Positions 54,950 to 64,000 of a DNA stretch of 64,000 nucleotides are shown piece after piece. The position numbers and the translations under genes are program-made. Under the pieces are notes generated by a model that was given only the letters and a program-made list of their open reading frames with translations, ran no database searches and had not been told where the DNA came from. The stretch lies in the NCBI RefSeq assembly GCF_000166715.1, contig NZ_AEMI01000036.1:1-64000 (forward strand), written 5' to 3'. Positions within the stretch are counted from its first letter, which is position 1, and each line of letters opens with the position of its first letter. The stretch comes from Leuconostoc gelidum subsp. gelidum KCTC 3527 (GTDB lineage Bacteria; Bacillota; Bacilli; Lactobacillales; Lactobacillaceae).

Positions 54950-56623
54950 TTAGTCTTGAACCTGAATGAAAGAAAAACTGTTGAAATCAAACAATCCTTG
55001 ATCTGTAATTTTAAGACTTGGAATAACTGGTAGTGCCATGAAGGATAACGTTAAGAAGGGGTCATACTTAATGTCGCTAATATCAGAAAAAGCCTGTTGT
55101 AATTTGTTATTGGTCAAAATTGTATCTTGAAATGGCTGATCAGACATCAATCCACCAATGGCAAGTGGTAAAGTTGTTATCTTGCCATTATTGACAACAA
55201 CTTGTCCGCCACCAATTTCACGTAATGTATCGGCAGCGAGAATAATATCTGAATCGTTTGTACCAGCAATGATGATATTGTGAGAATCATGAGCAATAGT
55301 TGAAGCAATTGCGCCAGATGTCAGATTAAATCCTTTGATGATACCAATACCGTGCCCAAGATTATGGTATCGTTCTGCGACAACTATTTTTGCGTAAGCA
55401 TCATTTGGCATAAAATAGCCATTATCACTTGGAACGTTTTCAATAGTATGCTGTGTCGTAATATGATGAGGCATGATATTAATCACATGTGCGGGCTTTT
55501 TAGGATCAATCGGTAATTCAATATCTGATGCTGTCAAAGTAAAATTGAGAAGTTGATTGGCTATTGGTGTCACTTGGGTTGCTGGTTCAACATACCATTC
55601 GCCATTTATCATCGTTTTTTTCACAGTAAAATCATCTAGTTGATTGATTATGACTAAATCAGCCACAAAACCGTCAGTTAATGCGCCAATATTTTGGAGA
55701 TGCTGTGCTTGGGCAGCATTATAACTACCAATTGTGAAAGCCATGGCAGGAGCCATACAATTTTTAATTGCTAACTTGACGCTGAAATCAATTGAACCTT
55801 CATGCTGTATGTCATTTGCTGTTTTATCATCAGTAGCGAATGAAAAGTGTGATTGATTGGCAACATTGATTGCCGGCAGAATAGCGACTTCGTCACGTTC
55901 AACTGTGCCTTCACGTACAAATACTGAAAACCCTGAATTTAAACGTTCAAGTGCTTGTGTCGCATTTTCACTTTCGTGATCGGTATCAATACCATATTTG
56001 CGATAAATTGCGAGTTGTTCTCGTGATAATCCTGAAGCGTGGCCATCGACATGTTTGCCGGCTGCCTGTGCGTCCATAATTTTTTGATGCATATCATTAT
56101 CTTCATTGAAAACAGCAGGGAAATCCATTACTTCGGCCAGACCATTAACTTCTGGCACACTATAAAATGGTTTAAGCGCGTCTGCGTGTAGTGTTGCACC
56201 AGCATGCTCAAATGATGTTGCTGGAACAGATGATGGCAACATGTAGTGTATGTGGAGAGGCGATTGACGTGCCTCCTCTAACATATATTGAATACCTGAA
56301 ACGCCGGAAACACTAGCAATTTCATGTGGATCGGCAAAAATTCTAGTAATGCCATGTGGGATGACTAGTTTACCAAACTCACTAGGTGCTAATAATGAAC
56401 TTTCAATATGCACGTGAGCATCAATTAATCCGGGAACAATATACTGCCCCTGAGCGTCATATGTATGTAGGGCTTGTAGATCTGAGCGATGGCCACGATA
56501 AATAATTTTGGCATTGTCTATCCAAAGTTCTGTTTCATCAAATTTAAGATTGAATACATCTAAAATTTTGGCATTAATAATATGCCATGTCACGTTTTTT
56601 GTCACGGTAACGCCCACTTTCAT
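54950..56623 (-). CDS. ade: Adenine deaminase
   Basis: Deaminates adenine to hypoxanthine, feeding Hpt; 557 residues, the long (AdeC-type) amidohydrolase. Metal-binding DAHVHIESSLLAPSEF, then HGITRIFADPHEIASVSG, DGHASGLSREQ, FATDDKTANDI, and the C-terminal HDSHNIIIAGTND-GGQVVVNNG region. No Shine-Dalgarno is apparent in front of the first ATG. It is leftward, divergent from glmS, and followed by the unknown gene in one transcript. Confidence 0.95.
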   Translation of the reverse strand: MKVGVTVTKNVTWHIINAKILDVFNLKFDETELWIDNAKIIYRGHRSDLQALHTYDAQGQYIVPGLIDAHVHIESSLLAPSEFGKLVIPHGITRIFADPHEIASVSGVSGIQYMLEEARQSPLHIHYMLPSSVPATSFEHAGATLHADALKPFYSVPEVNGLAEVMDFPAVFNEDNDMHQKIMDAQAAGKHVDGHASGLSREQLAIYRKYGIDTDHESENATQALERLNSGFSVFVREGTVERDEVAILPAINVANQSHFSFATDDKTANDIQHEGSIDFSVKLAIKNCMAPAMAFTIGSYNAAQAQHLQNIGALTDGFVADLVIINQLDDFTVKKTMINGEWYVEPATQVTPIANQLLNFTLTASDIELPIDPKKPAHVINIMPHHITTQHTIENVPSDNGYFMPNDAYAKIVVAERYHNLGHGIGIIKGFNLTSGAIASTIAHDSHNIIIAGTNDSDIILAADTLREIGGGQVVVNNGKITTLPLAIGGLMSDQPFQDTILTNNKLQQAFSDISDIKYDPFLTLSFMALPVIPSLKITDQGLFDFNSFSFIQVQD

Positions 56624-56723
56624 TTTTTAATAGTTTACCACAGTTTAGTGTTTGTGAATGATAGATGTTGCCTAGTAAAGAAAATAAGCTGTTAATTAGA
56701 CCTATACCAATTTATATATATCG

Positions 56724-56752
56724 TTGACAAATAGCCTGTTTTACTTTAAAAT
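56724..56752 (+). promoter_or_regulatory. glmS promoter
   Basis: Perfect TTGACA (56724-56729), 17-bp spacer, TAAAAT (56747-56752). The leader to the ATG is only ~50 nt, too short for a glmS ribozyme. Confidence 0.75.
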
Positions 56753-56808
56753 AGTGGTTGTTAGTGCGATATTGAAATTTTAACCAATTTAAAAAAGAGG
56801 ATATATTT

Positions 56809-58614
56809 ATGTGTGGAATTGTTGGTGCTACAGGATTGAATCAAGTTTTACCAAGTTTGTTAAGGGGTTTAGAAAAACTAGAGTATCGTGGCTATGACTC
56901 GGCTGGTGTTTATGTTAACGGTGGCGATGCTGGTGACTTTCTAGTACGAGAAAAAGGTCGTGTTTCAGTATTGGAAGCTGCAACAAAAAACAAAAATATC
57001 ACTGGTACAGCAGGTATTGCACATACGCGTTGGGCTACGCATGGTGGCGTTTCTGTCGAAAATGCGCATCCGCATATGTCTGAAGATGGCCGCTTTTTCT
57101 TGGTTCATAATGGCGTTATTGAAAATTATGATGAATTACGCGATACCTACTTACAAGGAGTGAAGTTACACTCACAAACTGATACTGAAATTGCTGTTCA
57201 ATTGATTGATAAGTTTTCAAGAGAAAATAATATGTCAACATTTGATGCTTTTCGTCAAATGATTTCTTTGTTGGATGATAATTCTGCTTATGGATTTTTG
57301 TTAATGGATAATGAAACACCTGATTTATTGTATGCTGCTAAGAAAAAGTCACCATTGTTAATTGGTGTGGCAGATCAGGGCAATGTTGTGACATCAGATG
57401 CAGCAGCAATGCTTGATGTGACGCAAGATTTTATTGAATTATTAGATGGTGACGTTGCAATTATTGATAAAAAAGCAGTTCGTTTGTTTGACGTACAGGG
57501 TCATGAAGTGACACGTGAGTCATTTCATTTGGATATCGACGCGTCAGAAACTGATAAAGGTGTATATCCTTACTACATGTTAAAAGAAATTGATGAACAA
57601 GTGATTGTGGCACATACATTATCACAATATTACTTTGATGACAATGCACAAATTCAAAATATTGATGATGACATTATTGCAGCAATTAAAGCAGCTGATC
57701 GCCTTTATATTGTTGCTGCCGGTACATCCTATCACGCGGGACTTGTGGGAAAACGGTATTTTGAACAATGGACTGGCATTCCGACAGAAGTACATATTTC
57801 TTCGGAATTTGCTTACGATCAACCATTGTTAAGCCAACGGCCATTCTTTATTTTCTTGAGCCAATCAGGAGAAACAGCCGATTCCCGTGAAGTTCTTGAT
57901 AACGTAGTTAAGCAAGGTTATCCCTCTTTGACTTTAGCAAACGTTATGAATTCAACTTTAACACGTGAAGCAAACTTTGCGCTACCATTGCTGGCTGGTC
58001 CAGAAATTGCGGTGGCTTCTACAAAAGCCTACACAGCACAAATTATTGTCGAAGCAATTTTGGCGCATGCAGTGGGTGATAGCCAAATTGATTTGAAAAA
58101 TGAATTAGCGAAAACTGCTGTTGAAATGCAAGTTATTATTGATCAAAAAGATGAATTTAAAACAATTGCTGAACAAGCGTTACGAGGACAAAAATCAGCG
58201 TTTTACATTGGTCGTGGTTTGGATGCTGCAGTAGCTGTTGAAGCTGCCTTGAAGTTAAAAGAGATTTCTTATATTCAAACAGAAGGATTTGCTGCTGGTG
58301 AATTAAAACACGGTACAATTTCATTAATTGAAGAAGGCACACCGGTTTTTGCCTTGTTAACACAGTCAAAGACCGCAGGGTTAGTGCGTGGTGAAATTGC
58401 ACAAGTAGCAGCCCGAGGTGCTAATACAATTATTATTTCAGGCAAAGCCCTTGCCAAAAAAGGCGATGCTTATATTTTACCAGATGTTAATGAATTATTA
58501 ATGCCATTGTTAACAGTCATACCTGCTCAATTAATTGCCTACTATGCAACATTAGATCGTAATCTTGACGTTGATCGTCCTAGAAATTTGGCGAAATCCG
58601 TCACAGTACAATAA
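56809..58614 (+). CDS. glmS: Glucosamine-6-phosphate synthase
   Basis: Makes glucosamine-6-phosphate from fructose-6-phosphate and glutamine, the entry to cell-wall amino sugars; 601 residues. N-terminal nucleophile Cys2 (MCGIVGATG), amidotransferase motifs EYRGYDSAGVYV and HTRWATHG, then two SIS domains with AAGTSYHAGL, SQSGETADS and ending DVDRPRNLAKSVTVQ as in all GlmS. SD AAGAGGAT. Transcribed from its own promoter with terminator. Confidence 0.97.
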   Translation: MCGIVGATGLNQVLPSLLRGLEKLEYRGYDSAGVYVNGGDAGDFLVREKGRVSVLEAATKNKNITGTAGIAHTRWATHGGVSVENAHPHMSEDGRFFLVHNGVIENYDELRDTYLQGVKLHSQTDTEIAVQLIDKFSRENNMSTFDAFRQMISLLDDNSAYGFLLMDNETPDLLYAAKKKSPLLIGVADQGNVVTSDAAAMLDVTQDFIELLDGDVAIIDKKAVRLFDVQGHEVTRESFHLDIDASETDKGVYPYYMLKEIDEQVIVAHTLSQYYFDDNAQIQNIDDDIIAAIKAADRLYIVAAGTSYHAGLVGKRYFEQWTGIPTEVHISSEFAYDQPLLSQRPFFIFLSQSGETADSREVLDNVVKQGYPSLTLANVMNSTLTREANFALPLLAGPEIAVASTKAYTAQIIVEAILAHAVGDSQIDLKNELAKTAVEMQVIIDQKDEFKTIAEQALRGQKSAFYIGRGLDAAVAVEAALKLKEISYIQTEGFAAGELKHGTISLIEEGTPVFALLTQSKTAGLVRGEIAQVAARGANTIIISGKALAKKGDAYILPDVNELLMPLLTVIPAQLIAYYATLDRNLDVDRPRNLAKSVTVQ

Positions 58615-58621
58615 AATTTGG

Positions 58622-58652
58622 ACGTGATAAGAAAATTCTTATCACGTTTTTT
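58622..58652 (+). terminator. Terminator after glmS
   Basis: ACGTGATAAG / CTTATCACGT perfect 10-bp stem, loop AAAATT, T7. Confidence 0.85.
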
Positions 58653-58680
58653 TGTGCCTGAGCGTGACATCTGGTAAAAT
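58652..58680 (+). promoter_or_regulatory. Possible promoter of the uppS-cdsA-rseP group
   Basis: TTGTGC (58652-58657), 17-bp spacer, TAAAAT (58675-58680), starting where the glmS terminator ends. Downstream is a short TGCGCA-TGT-TGCGCA hairpin ahead of the ribosome site. Confidence 0.45.
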
Positions 58681-58726
58681 GAATTAGATACCATTGCGCA
58701 TGTTGCGCATCAAGGAGGGGGCCATC

Positions 58727-59506
58727 TTGGCGCTTTTTAAAACGAAAACGAATATTAGTACTGTACAGGCACAATTGAAAATACCCGATCATGTTGCTAT
58801 TATTATGGATGGTAATGGTCGATGGGCGAAACAACGTCTTATGCCAAGAATTGCTGGTCACAAAACGGCAATGAATACAGTCAAAAAAATAGCTACAGCG
58901 GCAAGTGATTTAGGCGTTAAAGTATTAACTTTATATGCTTTTTCAACTGAAAATTGGTCGCGTCCAAAGGATGAAGTTAACTTTTTAATGCAATTGCCAA
59001 TTGATTTTTTTAATGATTTTGTGCCAGATTTGGTTAAAAATAATATTCAAGTTCAAATAATGGGAAATATTGATGGCCTCCCAAAAAGAACACAAATAGC
59101 AGTGAAAAATGCCATCAGTCAGACTGCTCAGGGGACGGGAATGATTTTGAATTTTGCCTTGAATTATGGTGGGCAAGTAGAGATCGTTGAGGCAGCTAAA
59201 ACCTTAGCTCAGCAGGTAGCCAGTGGTGAGATTTTGCCAAGTGACATTAATGCTACCCTTTTTTCGAAGGCATTACAGACAGGCAACCTAGGTGATTTGG
59301 CTGCACCTGATTTAATGATACGAACCTCGGGAGAATTGCGTTTGAGCAATTTTATGCCTTATCAAGCAGCTTATACAGAACTATATTTCACTGATGTCCT
59401 ATGGCCAGACTATACTGCAGATAATTTAGTTGAAGCTATTACATCATTTACCTCACGTGATCGTCGATTTGGCGGTTTAAACGACAAATACGAAAGCGAG
59501 ACTTAA
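58727..59506 (+). CDS. uppS: Undecaprenyl diphosphate synthase
   Basis: Builds the C55 lipid carrier for peptidoglycan by cis-adding eight IPP to farnesyl-PP; 259 residues from the chosen start. Core motifs: HVAIIMDGNGRWAKQR (catalytic Asp), LTLYAFSTENW, LNYGGQVEI and LMIRTSGELRLSNFMPYQ. The start TTG 58727 sits 8 nt after AGGAGG. An upstream in-frame codon at 58694 lies before that site. First gene of uppS-cdsA-rseP, using IPP from the mevalonate genes. Confidence 0.95.
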   Translation: MALFKTKTNISTVQAQLKIPDHVAIIMDGNGRWAKQRLMPRIAGHKTAMNTVKKIATAASDLGVKVLTLYAFSTENWSRPKDEVNFLMQLPIDFFNDFVPDLVKNNIQVQIMGNIDGLPKRTQIAVKNAISQTAQGTGMILNFALNYGGQVEIVEAAKTLAQQVASGEILPSDINATLFSKALQTGNLGDLAAPDLMIRTSGELRLSNFMPYQAAYTELYFTDVLWPDYTADNLVEAITSFTSRDRRFGGLNDKYESET

Positions 59507-59509
59507 TAA

Positions 59510-60304
59510 ATGAAAGTGCGTGTTATAACTGCCGTTGTGGCTTTACTCATCTTTGTACCACTTCTGATTATAGGTAAGTTGCCATTATTGATTTTAACAT
59601 TGATAATGGGGGTTATTGCGATGAGTGAAATCTTACGGATGAAGCATATTATTTTGGTATCAACCGAGGCGCTCATTAGTTTTGTGGGGGTCATCGCAAT
59701 TACCTTGCCTAACAGCTTTTGGCATGACATCCCGTTTATTCAAAGTGCTCATATTGTGTTTTACATCTTGGCATTCTTAATGCTATTAAATACAGTACTA
59801 GCTCGTAATCATTTTAATTTTGATGATGCAGGGGCATTGACATTGGCTATGTTATACATTGGTACGGGCTTTCATTATTTTTTTCAAGCAGCGAGTGTTG
59901 GGTTGCCAACAGTTTTTTTCGGTATGTTGATTGTTTGGATAACTGATTCCGGCGCATACATGTTTGGACGGGCAATGGGGAAACATAAATTGGCGCCTAA
60001 AATTAGCCCTAATAAAACATGGGAGGGATCGATTGGTGGTAGTGTAGTTGCTATTGTCATTATTCCGATACTTTTTAGTATGTTTAAATGGTTGCCAAAT
60101 TATGGGTTACTTGAATTGCTGGTGTTTGCAATTATTTTGTCAATTGCAGGACAATTGGGAGATCTAATTGAATCAGGATTTAAAAGACATTATGGTGTTA
60201 AAGATTCAGGAAATATATTGCCAGGTCATGGCGGTATTTTAGACCGTTTTGACTCAATGCTCATCGTAATGCCGTTGATGGCTATTTTAGGTATGTTAGG
60301 ATAA
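59510..60304 (+). CDS. cdsA: Phosphatidate cytidylyltransferase
   Basis: Makes CDP-diacylglycerol for phospholipids; 264 residues with about seven to eight membrane segments. The C-terminal signature is complete: ESGFKRHYGVKDSGN-ILPGHGGILDRFDS (S/GFKR-x4-KD-x5-PGHGG-x-x-DR-x-D). Starts 3 bp after uppS stop. Conserved neighbour order uppS-cdsA-rseP. Confidence 0.95.
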   Translation: MKVRVITAVVALLIFVPLLIIGKLPLLILTLIMGVIAMSEILRMKHIILVSTEALISFVGVIAITLPNSFWHDIPFIQSAHIVFYILAFLMLLNTVLARNHFNFDDAGALTLAMLYIGTGFHYFFQAASVGLPTVFFGMLIVWITDSGAYMFGRAMGKHKLAPKISPNKTWEGSIGGSVVAIVIIPILFSMFKWLPNYGLLELLVFAIILSIAGQLGDLIESGFKRHYGVKDSGNILPGHGGILDRFDSMLIVMPLMAILGMLG

Positions 60305-60311
60305 AAACCAT

Positions 60312-61565
60312 ATGAATTTAACCGCAATTATTGCATTTATATTTGTTTTTGGTGTATTGGTAGCAGTACATGAATTCGGTCATTTTTTTGTCGCTAAAAA
60401 AGCGGGGGTACTGGTGCGTGAATTCGCAATTGGTATGGGGCCAAAGTTGTTAAGTTGGCATCGTAATCATACAGCGTATACGGTTCGTATATTGCCAGTA
60501 GGTGGCTATGTTCGCATGGCAGGATTAGATGAAGAAGCCGACTTAGATTCTGGGCAACGGGTACGCTTAATATTTGACGATCAAAAAAACATTGTAAAAA
60601 TTGATAAGCGTATTCATGAATTTGGCGACGGGGTACCATTTCAAGTAGATACATTTGATTTAAGTGATGACTTAACTTTAACCGGTTTTCTAAATGGCGA
60701 TGAGTTATCAAAAACATTAGCAGTTCATCACGATGCGACTATTGTTGAAAATAATGGGACAGAAATTCAAATTGCACCGCGAGATACGTGGATTCAAAGT
60801 GCTAAAGTTTATAAACGCGCGCTAATTAATATTGCGGGACCAGCAATGAATTTTATTTTAGCGCTGATCGTATTTTCTGGATTGGCATTTGCCTTACCAG
60901 AAGTGACGCTAAACGAACCAATTGTTGGTACTGTCCAAAATAATATGCCCGCAAGAAAAGCTGGTTTAAGGGCTGATGATCAAATTATTGCTATTAATAA
61001 TCAAAAAATGTCCACTTGGGAACAGGTGGCGACCACCATTAGTAATACACCAACCAATAAGTTTGTTTTTTCAGTACTGCGAAATGGAAATAAAATTAAA
61101 TTAAACATGACCGCGAAAACTGTTAAAATAGATGGTGTTAACAGATCATTAGTAGGTATAACAGCACGGACATATACGGATTTTGGTTCACGCATTAAAT
61201 ACGGTGTTTTAACAACAAGCACGACGATACAAAGAATTTGGTACGCTTTGAGTCATCTCTTTTCTGGTGGATTTAGTTTAGATAAACTGGGCGGTCCGGT
61301 ATCTATCGCTAAACAAACATCCACGGTAGCCAAAACAGGATTTTTGGGTATTTTGGCCTTTATGGCTATGCTATCTTTAAATTTAGGTATCATGAATTTG
61401 GTTCCAATACCAGCTTTGGACGGCGGTAAATTGGTTTTAAATGCTATAGAAGCTGTTCTTCGTAGACCATTACCAGCATCGATTGAAAATGTAGTGACGA
61501 TTGGCGGTGCTATTTTCATGTTTGTTTTGATGATTGCTGTAACAATAAACGATTTATTGCGATGA
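60312..61565 (+). CDS. rseP: Site-2 intramembrane zinc protease RseP
   Basis: Cuts transmembrane segments of signalling or signal-peptide remnants; 417 residues. HEFGH active site in the first membrane segment (AVHEFGHFFVAKKAG), one PDZ domain (~205-290; PARKAGLRADDQIIAINNQ), and the second metal motif NLVPIPALDGGKL near the C-terminus. An acidic insert (~80-140; DEEADLDSGQRV onwards) lies before the PDZ. Seven bp after cdsA. Confidence 0.95.
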   Translation: MNLTAIIAFIFVFGVLVAVHEFGHFFVAKKAGVLVREFAIGMGPKLLSWHRNHTAYTVRILPVGGYVRMAGLDEEADLDSGQRVRLIFDDQKNIVKIDKRIHEFGDGVPFQVDTFDLSDDLTLTGFLNGDELSKTLAVHHDATIVENNGTEIQIAPRDTWIQSAKVYKRALINIAGPAMNFILALIVFSGLAFALPEVTLNEPIVGTVQNNMPARKAGLRADDQIIAINNQKMSTWEQVATTISNTPTNKFVFSVLRNGNKIKLNMTAKTVKIDGVNRSLVGITARTYTDFGSRIKYGVLTTSTTIQRIWYALSHLFSGGFSLDKLGGPVSIAKQTSTVAKTGFLGILAFMAMLSLNLGIMNLVPIPALDGGKLVLNAIEAVLRRPLPASIENVVTIGGAIFMFVLMIAVTINDLLR

Positions 61566-61620
61566 ATCGTTAGATAATAAACGTCATATACTATTCAAAA
61601 AAAATTGAGCGAGGATTACT

Positions 61621-63336
61621 ATGAAACAATCTAAATTGTTAATGCCAACTTTACGAGAAATACCTGCTGATGCAGAAGTTAAAAGTCATCAGTTATTACT
61701 TAAAGCTGGATTTATTCGTCCTGTAGCAGCAGGCATGTTCTCATATTTACCAATGGCTAAGCGTGTATTAAATAAAATTGAAAATATCATTCGCGAAGAA
61801 ATGAATGCTATTGATGCTAATGAAATGCTGGTACCAGAAATTTTACCCGCTGAACTTTGGGAAAAATCGGGCAGGTATGAAACATATGGACCCGCATTGT
61901 ATAAGTTTAAAAACCGTCAGGATCGTGATTTTATTTTAGGTCCGACACATGAAGAAACATTTACACAACTCATGTCTGATGACATTAAATCTTATAAGAA
62001 ATTGCCGTTGGTTGTTTATCAAATTCAGCCAAAATTTCGTGATGAAAATAGACCACGTTTTGGGCTCTTACGTACACGTGAGTTTATTATGAAAGATGCC
62101 TATTCATTTAGTGCAGACCACGCAGGATTAGATCAAGCATTTCATAATATGGAAACTGCCTATATTAAAATTTTTGATCGTATTGGGTTGTCATATCGTG
62201 CCATTGTTGGTGATGCCGGCGCGATGGGCGGATCAGATTCAAAAGAATTTTCAGCCCCTGCTGCTGCCGGAGAAGATATTATTGCCTACTCTGATGCAAC
62301 AGATTACGCGGCTAACTTAGAGATGGCGAAAGATTTTTACGAACGACAAAATCTAACTACAGAAGCTCAAGAATTAACATTAATTGATACGCCGAATGAA
62401 AAAACGATTACAGAAATTTCAAATTTCTTATCAGTTGAAGCGACAATGATTGCAAAGACAATTATGTTTATGGCTGATGATAAATTAGTGGCAGTTGTAA
62501 CGTCCGGTGATTTTGAAGTTAACACTGTGAAGGTGCAAAATTTCTTGAAGGTTGATACGCTTGAAGTTGCAGAAGAAAATCAGGTACGCGACCTATTGGG
62601 AGCTGGATTTGGGTCATTAGGGCCGGTTAATCTACCTGAAGAAGTGCAATTGTTGGTTGATGAACGTGCTGCTGATATGGTAAATTTTGTTGCTGGTGCG
62701 AACGAAGATGGCAAACATTATCGAAATATTAATTGGCAACGTGATGTTAAACTGCTTGAAGAAAATATTGGTGATTTCCGCACAGCACGTGAGGGAGATA
62801 CTGCAGTTGACGGTAAAGGTAAGTTAGTATTTACGCCAGGAATTGAGATCGGGCATATATTTAAACTCGGTACGCGTTATTCAAAAGTGTTAGGCGCGCA
62901 AGTGTTGAATGAGAATGGGCGTCAAACAGACATGATTATGGGGTCTTATGGCATCGGTGTGTCGCGTCTTCTGAGTGCTATTGTTGAACAAAAAGCTGAC
63001 GAAGATGGTCTTGTATGGCCTGCAAATGTTGCGCCATTTGATGTACACATTGTGCCAGTCAATATAAAAGATGCCGATCAAGTACGTGTGGCAGGACAAT
63101 TAGAAGCGTTATTGACAACACAAGGATTAGAAGTATTAGTTGATGATCGAAAAGAACGTGCTGGCGTTAAGTTTGCTGACGCGGATCTTATAGGCTTACC
63201 AATTCGAATTACGGTCGGTAAAAAAGCCAGTGAAGATATCGTCGAAGTTAAAGTGCGTGCAAGTAATACAAATATTGAGATGCGCCTAAGTGAGGTCGTT
63301 GATTCTGTTTCAGTATTGCTGAGCGGTGATAAATAA
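61621..63336 (+). CDS. proS: Prolyl-tRNA synthetase (bacterial type, with editing domain)
   Basis: Class II synthetase charging tRNA-Pro; 571 residues, the ProS type with an inserted YbaK-like editing domain (~225-385) between motifs 2 and 3. Motif 2 FRDENRPRFGLLRTREF, TxE loop PTHEETFTQL, motif 3 GSYGIGVSRLLSA, anticodon-binding domain at the end. SD AGCGAGG 8 nt before the ATG. Conserved position rseP-proS-polC. Confidence 0.96.
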   Translation: MKQSKLLMPTLREIPADAEVKSHQLLLKAGFIRPVAAGMFSYLPMAKRVLNKIENIIREEMNAIDANEMLVPEILPAELWEKSGRYETYGPALYKFKNRQDRDFILGPTHEETFTQLMSDDIKSYKKLPLVVYQIQPKFRDENRPRFGLLRTREFIMKDAYSFSADHAGLDQAFHNMETAYIKIFDRIGLSYRAIVGDAGAMGGSDSKEFSAPAAAGEDIIAYSDATDYAANLEMAKDFYERQNLTTEAQELTLIDTPNEKTITEISNFLSVEATMIAKTIMFMADDKLVAVVTSGDFEVNTVKVQNFLKVDTLEVAEENQVRDLLGAGFGSLGPVNLPEEVQLLVDERAADMVNFVAGANEDGKHYRNINWQRDVKLLEENIGDFRTAREGDTAVDGKGKLVFTPGIEIGHIFKLGTRYSKVLGAQVLNENGRQTDMIMGSYGIGVSRLLSAIVEQKADEDGLVWPANVAPFDVHIVPVNIKDADQVRVAGQLEALLTTQGLEVLVDDRKERAGVKFADADLIGLPIRITVGKKASEDIVEVKVRASNTNIEMRLSEVVDSVSVLLSGDK

Positions 63337-63339
63337 GAC

Positions 63340-63367
63340 AAAAAACCGAATCTTTCGGTTTTTTTAA
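63340..63367 (+). terminator. Terminator between proS and polC
   Basis: AAAAAACCGAA / TTCGGTTTTTT stem with a TCT loop. It directly precedes polC, so polC needs read-through or a promoter inside the hairpin region. Confidence 0.75.
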
Positions 63368-63387
63368 TCAATAAATTAGAGGGAAAT

Positions 63388-64000
63388 ATGGTATTAACCC
63401 AACAAGAACAATTACAGCATTTACTGAATCATATTCAGTTACCAAAAGAAATACAGGGCTTTTTTAGTAATGGTGAATTAACACAGGTTGTTGTTTCGAA
63501 AAATTCAAAAACTTGGACTTTTCAATTAACCTTAGATAAAATATTACCCGTTAATGTATTGATGCAACTTCGTCAAAATCTACACAAGGCATTTACTAAT
63601 ATTGCAAGAACTGTAGTAATTATTAAAACACCAGTTCAAGTGATTAGTGAAGAGCTAATTAATCAATATTGGCATATTGCACTTGCAGAATCCAATCTCA
63701 ATCATGCCATAATTCAACAAATGGCTAGTAACACGATGCTAAAAAGAATAGACCAGAATCACTATAGTGTTGCCGTGGGTGCTCAGCTATTATACAGTTC
63801 TTTAAATGAATCTGCATTAGATTCAATTGTGACTGCTTATCAAAATCTTGGTTTTCCTAAAGTCATTTTGACACCAAGCAAAGATGATGTCTTAGCGCAA
63901 CAAATTGAAGATAGTGTTGCGCAACATCATGCCAAGGTGAATGAAGATTTGCAAAAGGCGATTAAAGCTAGTGAACAAGCTAAACCAAAATCATCAATAA
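63388..64000 (+). CDS. polC: DNA polymerase III PolC, N-terminal part (cut by window end)
   Basis: The first ~204 codons of the Gram-positive replicative polymerase, running off the window. The visible part is the N-terminal domain (residues 1-~170: helix-rich start with LNHIQLPKEIQGFFSNGELTQVVV split across residues ~13-40, then the KVILTPSKDD region near 168) and a charged helix before the OB/exonuclease domains. ATG 63388 lies after AGAGGGAAA. Identification rests on N-terminal similarity plus the conserved proS-polC order. Confidence 0.9.
   Translation, partial: MVLTQQEQLQHLLNHIQLPKEIQGFFSNGELTQVVVSKNSKTWTFQLTLDKILPVNVLMQLRQNLHKAFTNIARTVVIIKTPVQVISEELINQYWHIALAESNLNHAIIQQMASNTMLKRIDQNHYSVAVGAQLLYSSLNESALDSIVTAYQNLGFPKVILTPSKDDVLAQQIEDSVAQHHAKVNEDLQKAIKASEQAKPKSSI

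Noticed and set aside
56641-56808. Possible glmS ribozyme ahead of glmS
   Set aside because: The promoter at 56724-56752 leaves a leader of about 50 nt, too short, and no ribozyme core is recognisable.
58692-58709. Repeat TTGCGCATG-TTGCGCATC before uppS
   Set aside because: Only two 9-bp units forming a small hairpin; nothing suggests a mobile or CRISPR-type repeat.

Overview
This is a contiguous stretch of low-GC (roughly 38-40%) Gram-positive chromosome. The gene content and order suggest a lactic acid bacterium of the Leuconostoc/Weissella group of Lactobacillaceae: RNase J2 - TPR protein - tuf, recU-pbp1A, ypsA-gpsB-rnpB, the lower mevalonate pathway instead of MEP, a T-box on leuS, a fused binding-protein/permease transporter, and uppS-cdsA-rseP-proS-polC. 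The genus call is inference from gene families and order, not from a database comparison. There are no insertion sequences, prophage genes, CRISPR arrays or obvious foreign islands; the window is core genome.

Layout. 0-9.5 kb: a membrane-anchored protein, RNase J2, a TPR-like protein, EF-Tu, a small frame-broken gene, an amino-acid ABC ATPase, rpiA and a universal stress protein; then leftward genes for an anchored cyclophilin, an MnmM/YtqB-like methylase and a PAP2 phosphatase. 9.5-17.7 kb: T-box-controlled leuS, a MurJ-like flippase, two unknown genes, lemA and htpX. 17.8-22 kb: a guanine riboswitch followed by two IMP-dehydrogenase paralogues and guaA. 22-28.4 kb: a candidate small RNA, recU, pbp1A, a YpsA-like protein, gpsB, RNase P RNA and a glutamine-type SBP-permease fusion. 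28.5-46.8 kb: the whole IMP pathway (purEKCSQLFMNH, then purD, fhs, purB, hpt) with a Nudix hydrolase, an esterase and an OFA-family transporter. 46.8-49.9 kb: leftward mvaD-mvaK2-fni. 50-64 kb: an AI-2E family exporter, trmL, tRNA-Glu, ftsK, leftward ade plus an unknown gene, glmS, uppS, cdsA, rseP, proS and the start of polC.

How it fits together. Purine supply dominates: de novo IMP synthesis (pur genes), one-carbon supply (fhs), salvage (hpt, ade) and GMP formation (IMPDH, guaA). Two control layers are visible. A guanine riboswitch sits before IMPDH. A PurR-like ACGAAC box lies just downstream of the -10-like sequence of purE, purD and purB, with a second box 41 bp further on at purE and purD. 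A second theme is the cell envelope: mevalonate to undecaprenyl-PP (mvaD, mvaK2, fni, uppS), PAP2 phosphatase, MurJ, PBP1A, GpsB, glmS and cdsA.

The most interesting signal is the pair of IMPDH paralogues at 18182-20358. Both lack CBS domains. The first keeps the catalytic Cys loop and flap but has lost the C-terminal tail; the second has lost the catalytic elements but keeps that tail, which in bacterial IMPDHs supplies the monovalent-cation ligands to the neighbouring subunit. This suggests a two-component IMPDH. Other points are a 35-nt duplication at the leuS start, a 66-bp perfect palindrome, the fixed 41-bp PurR-box spacing, an A6 frame break in a small gene and an unassigned RNA-like intergenic unit.
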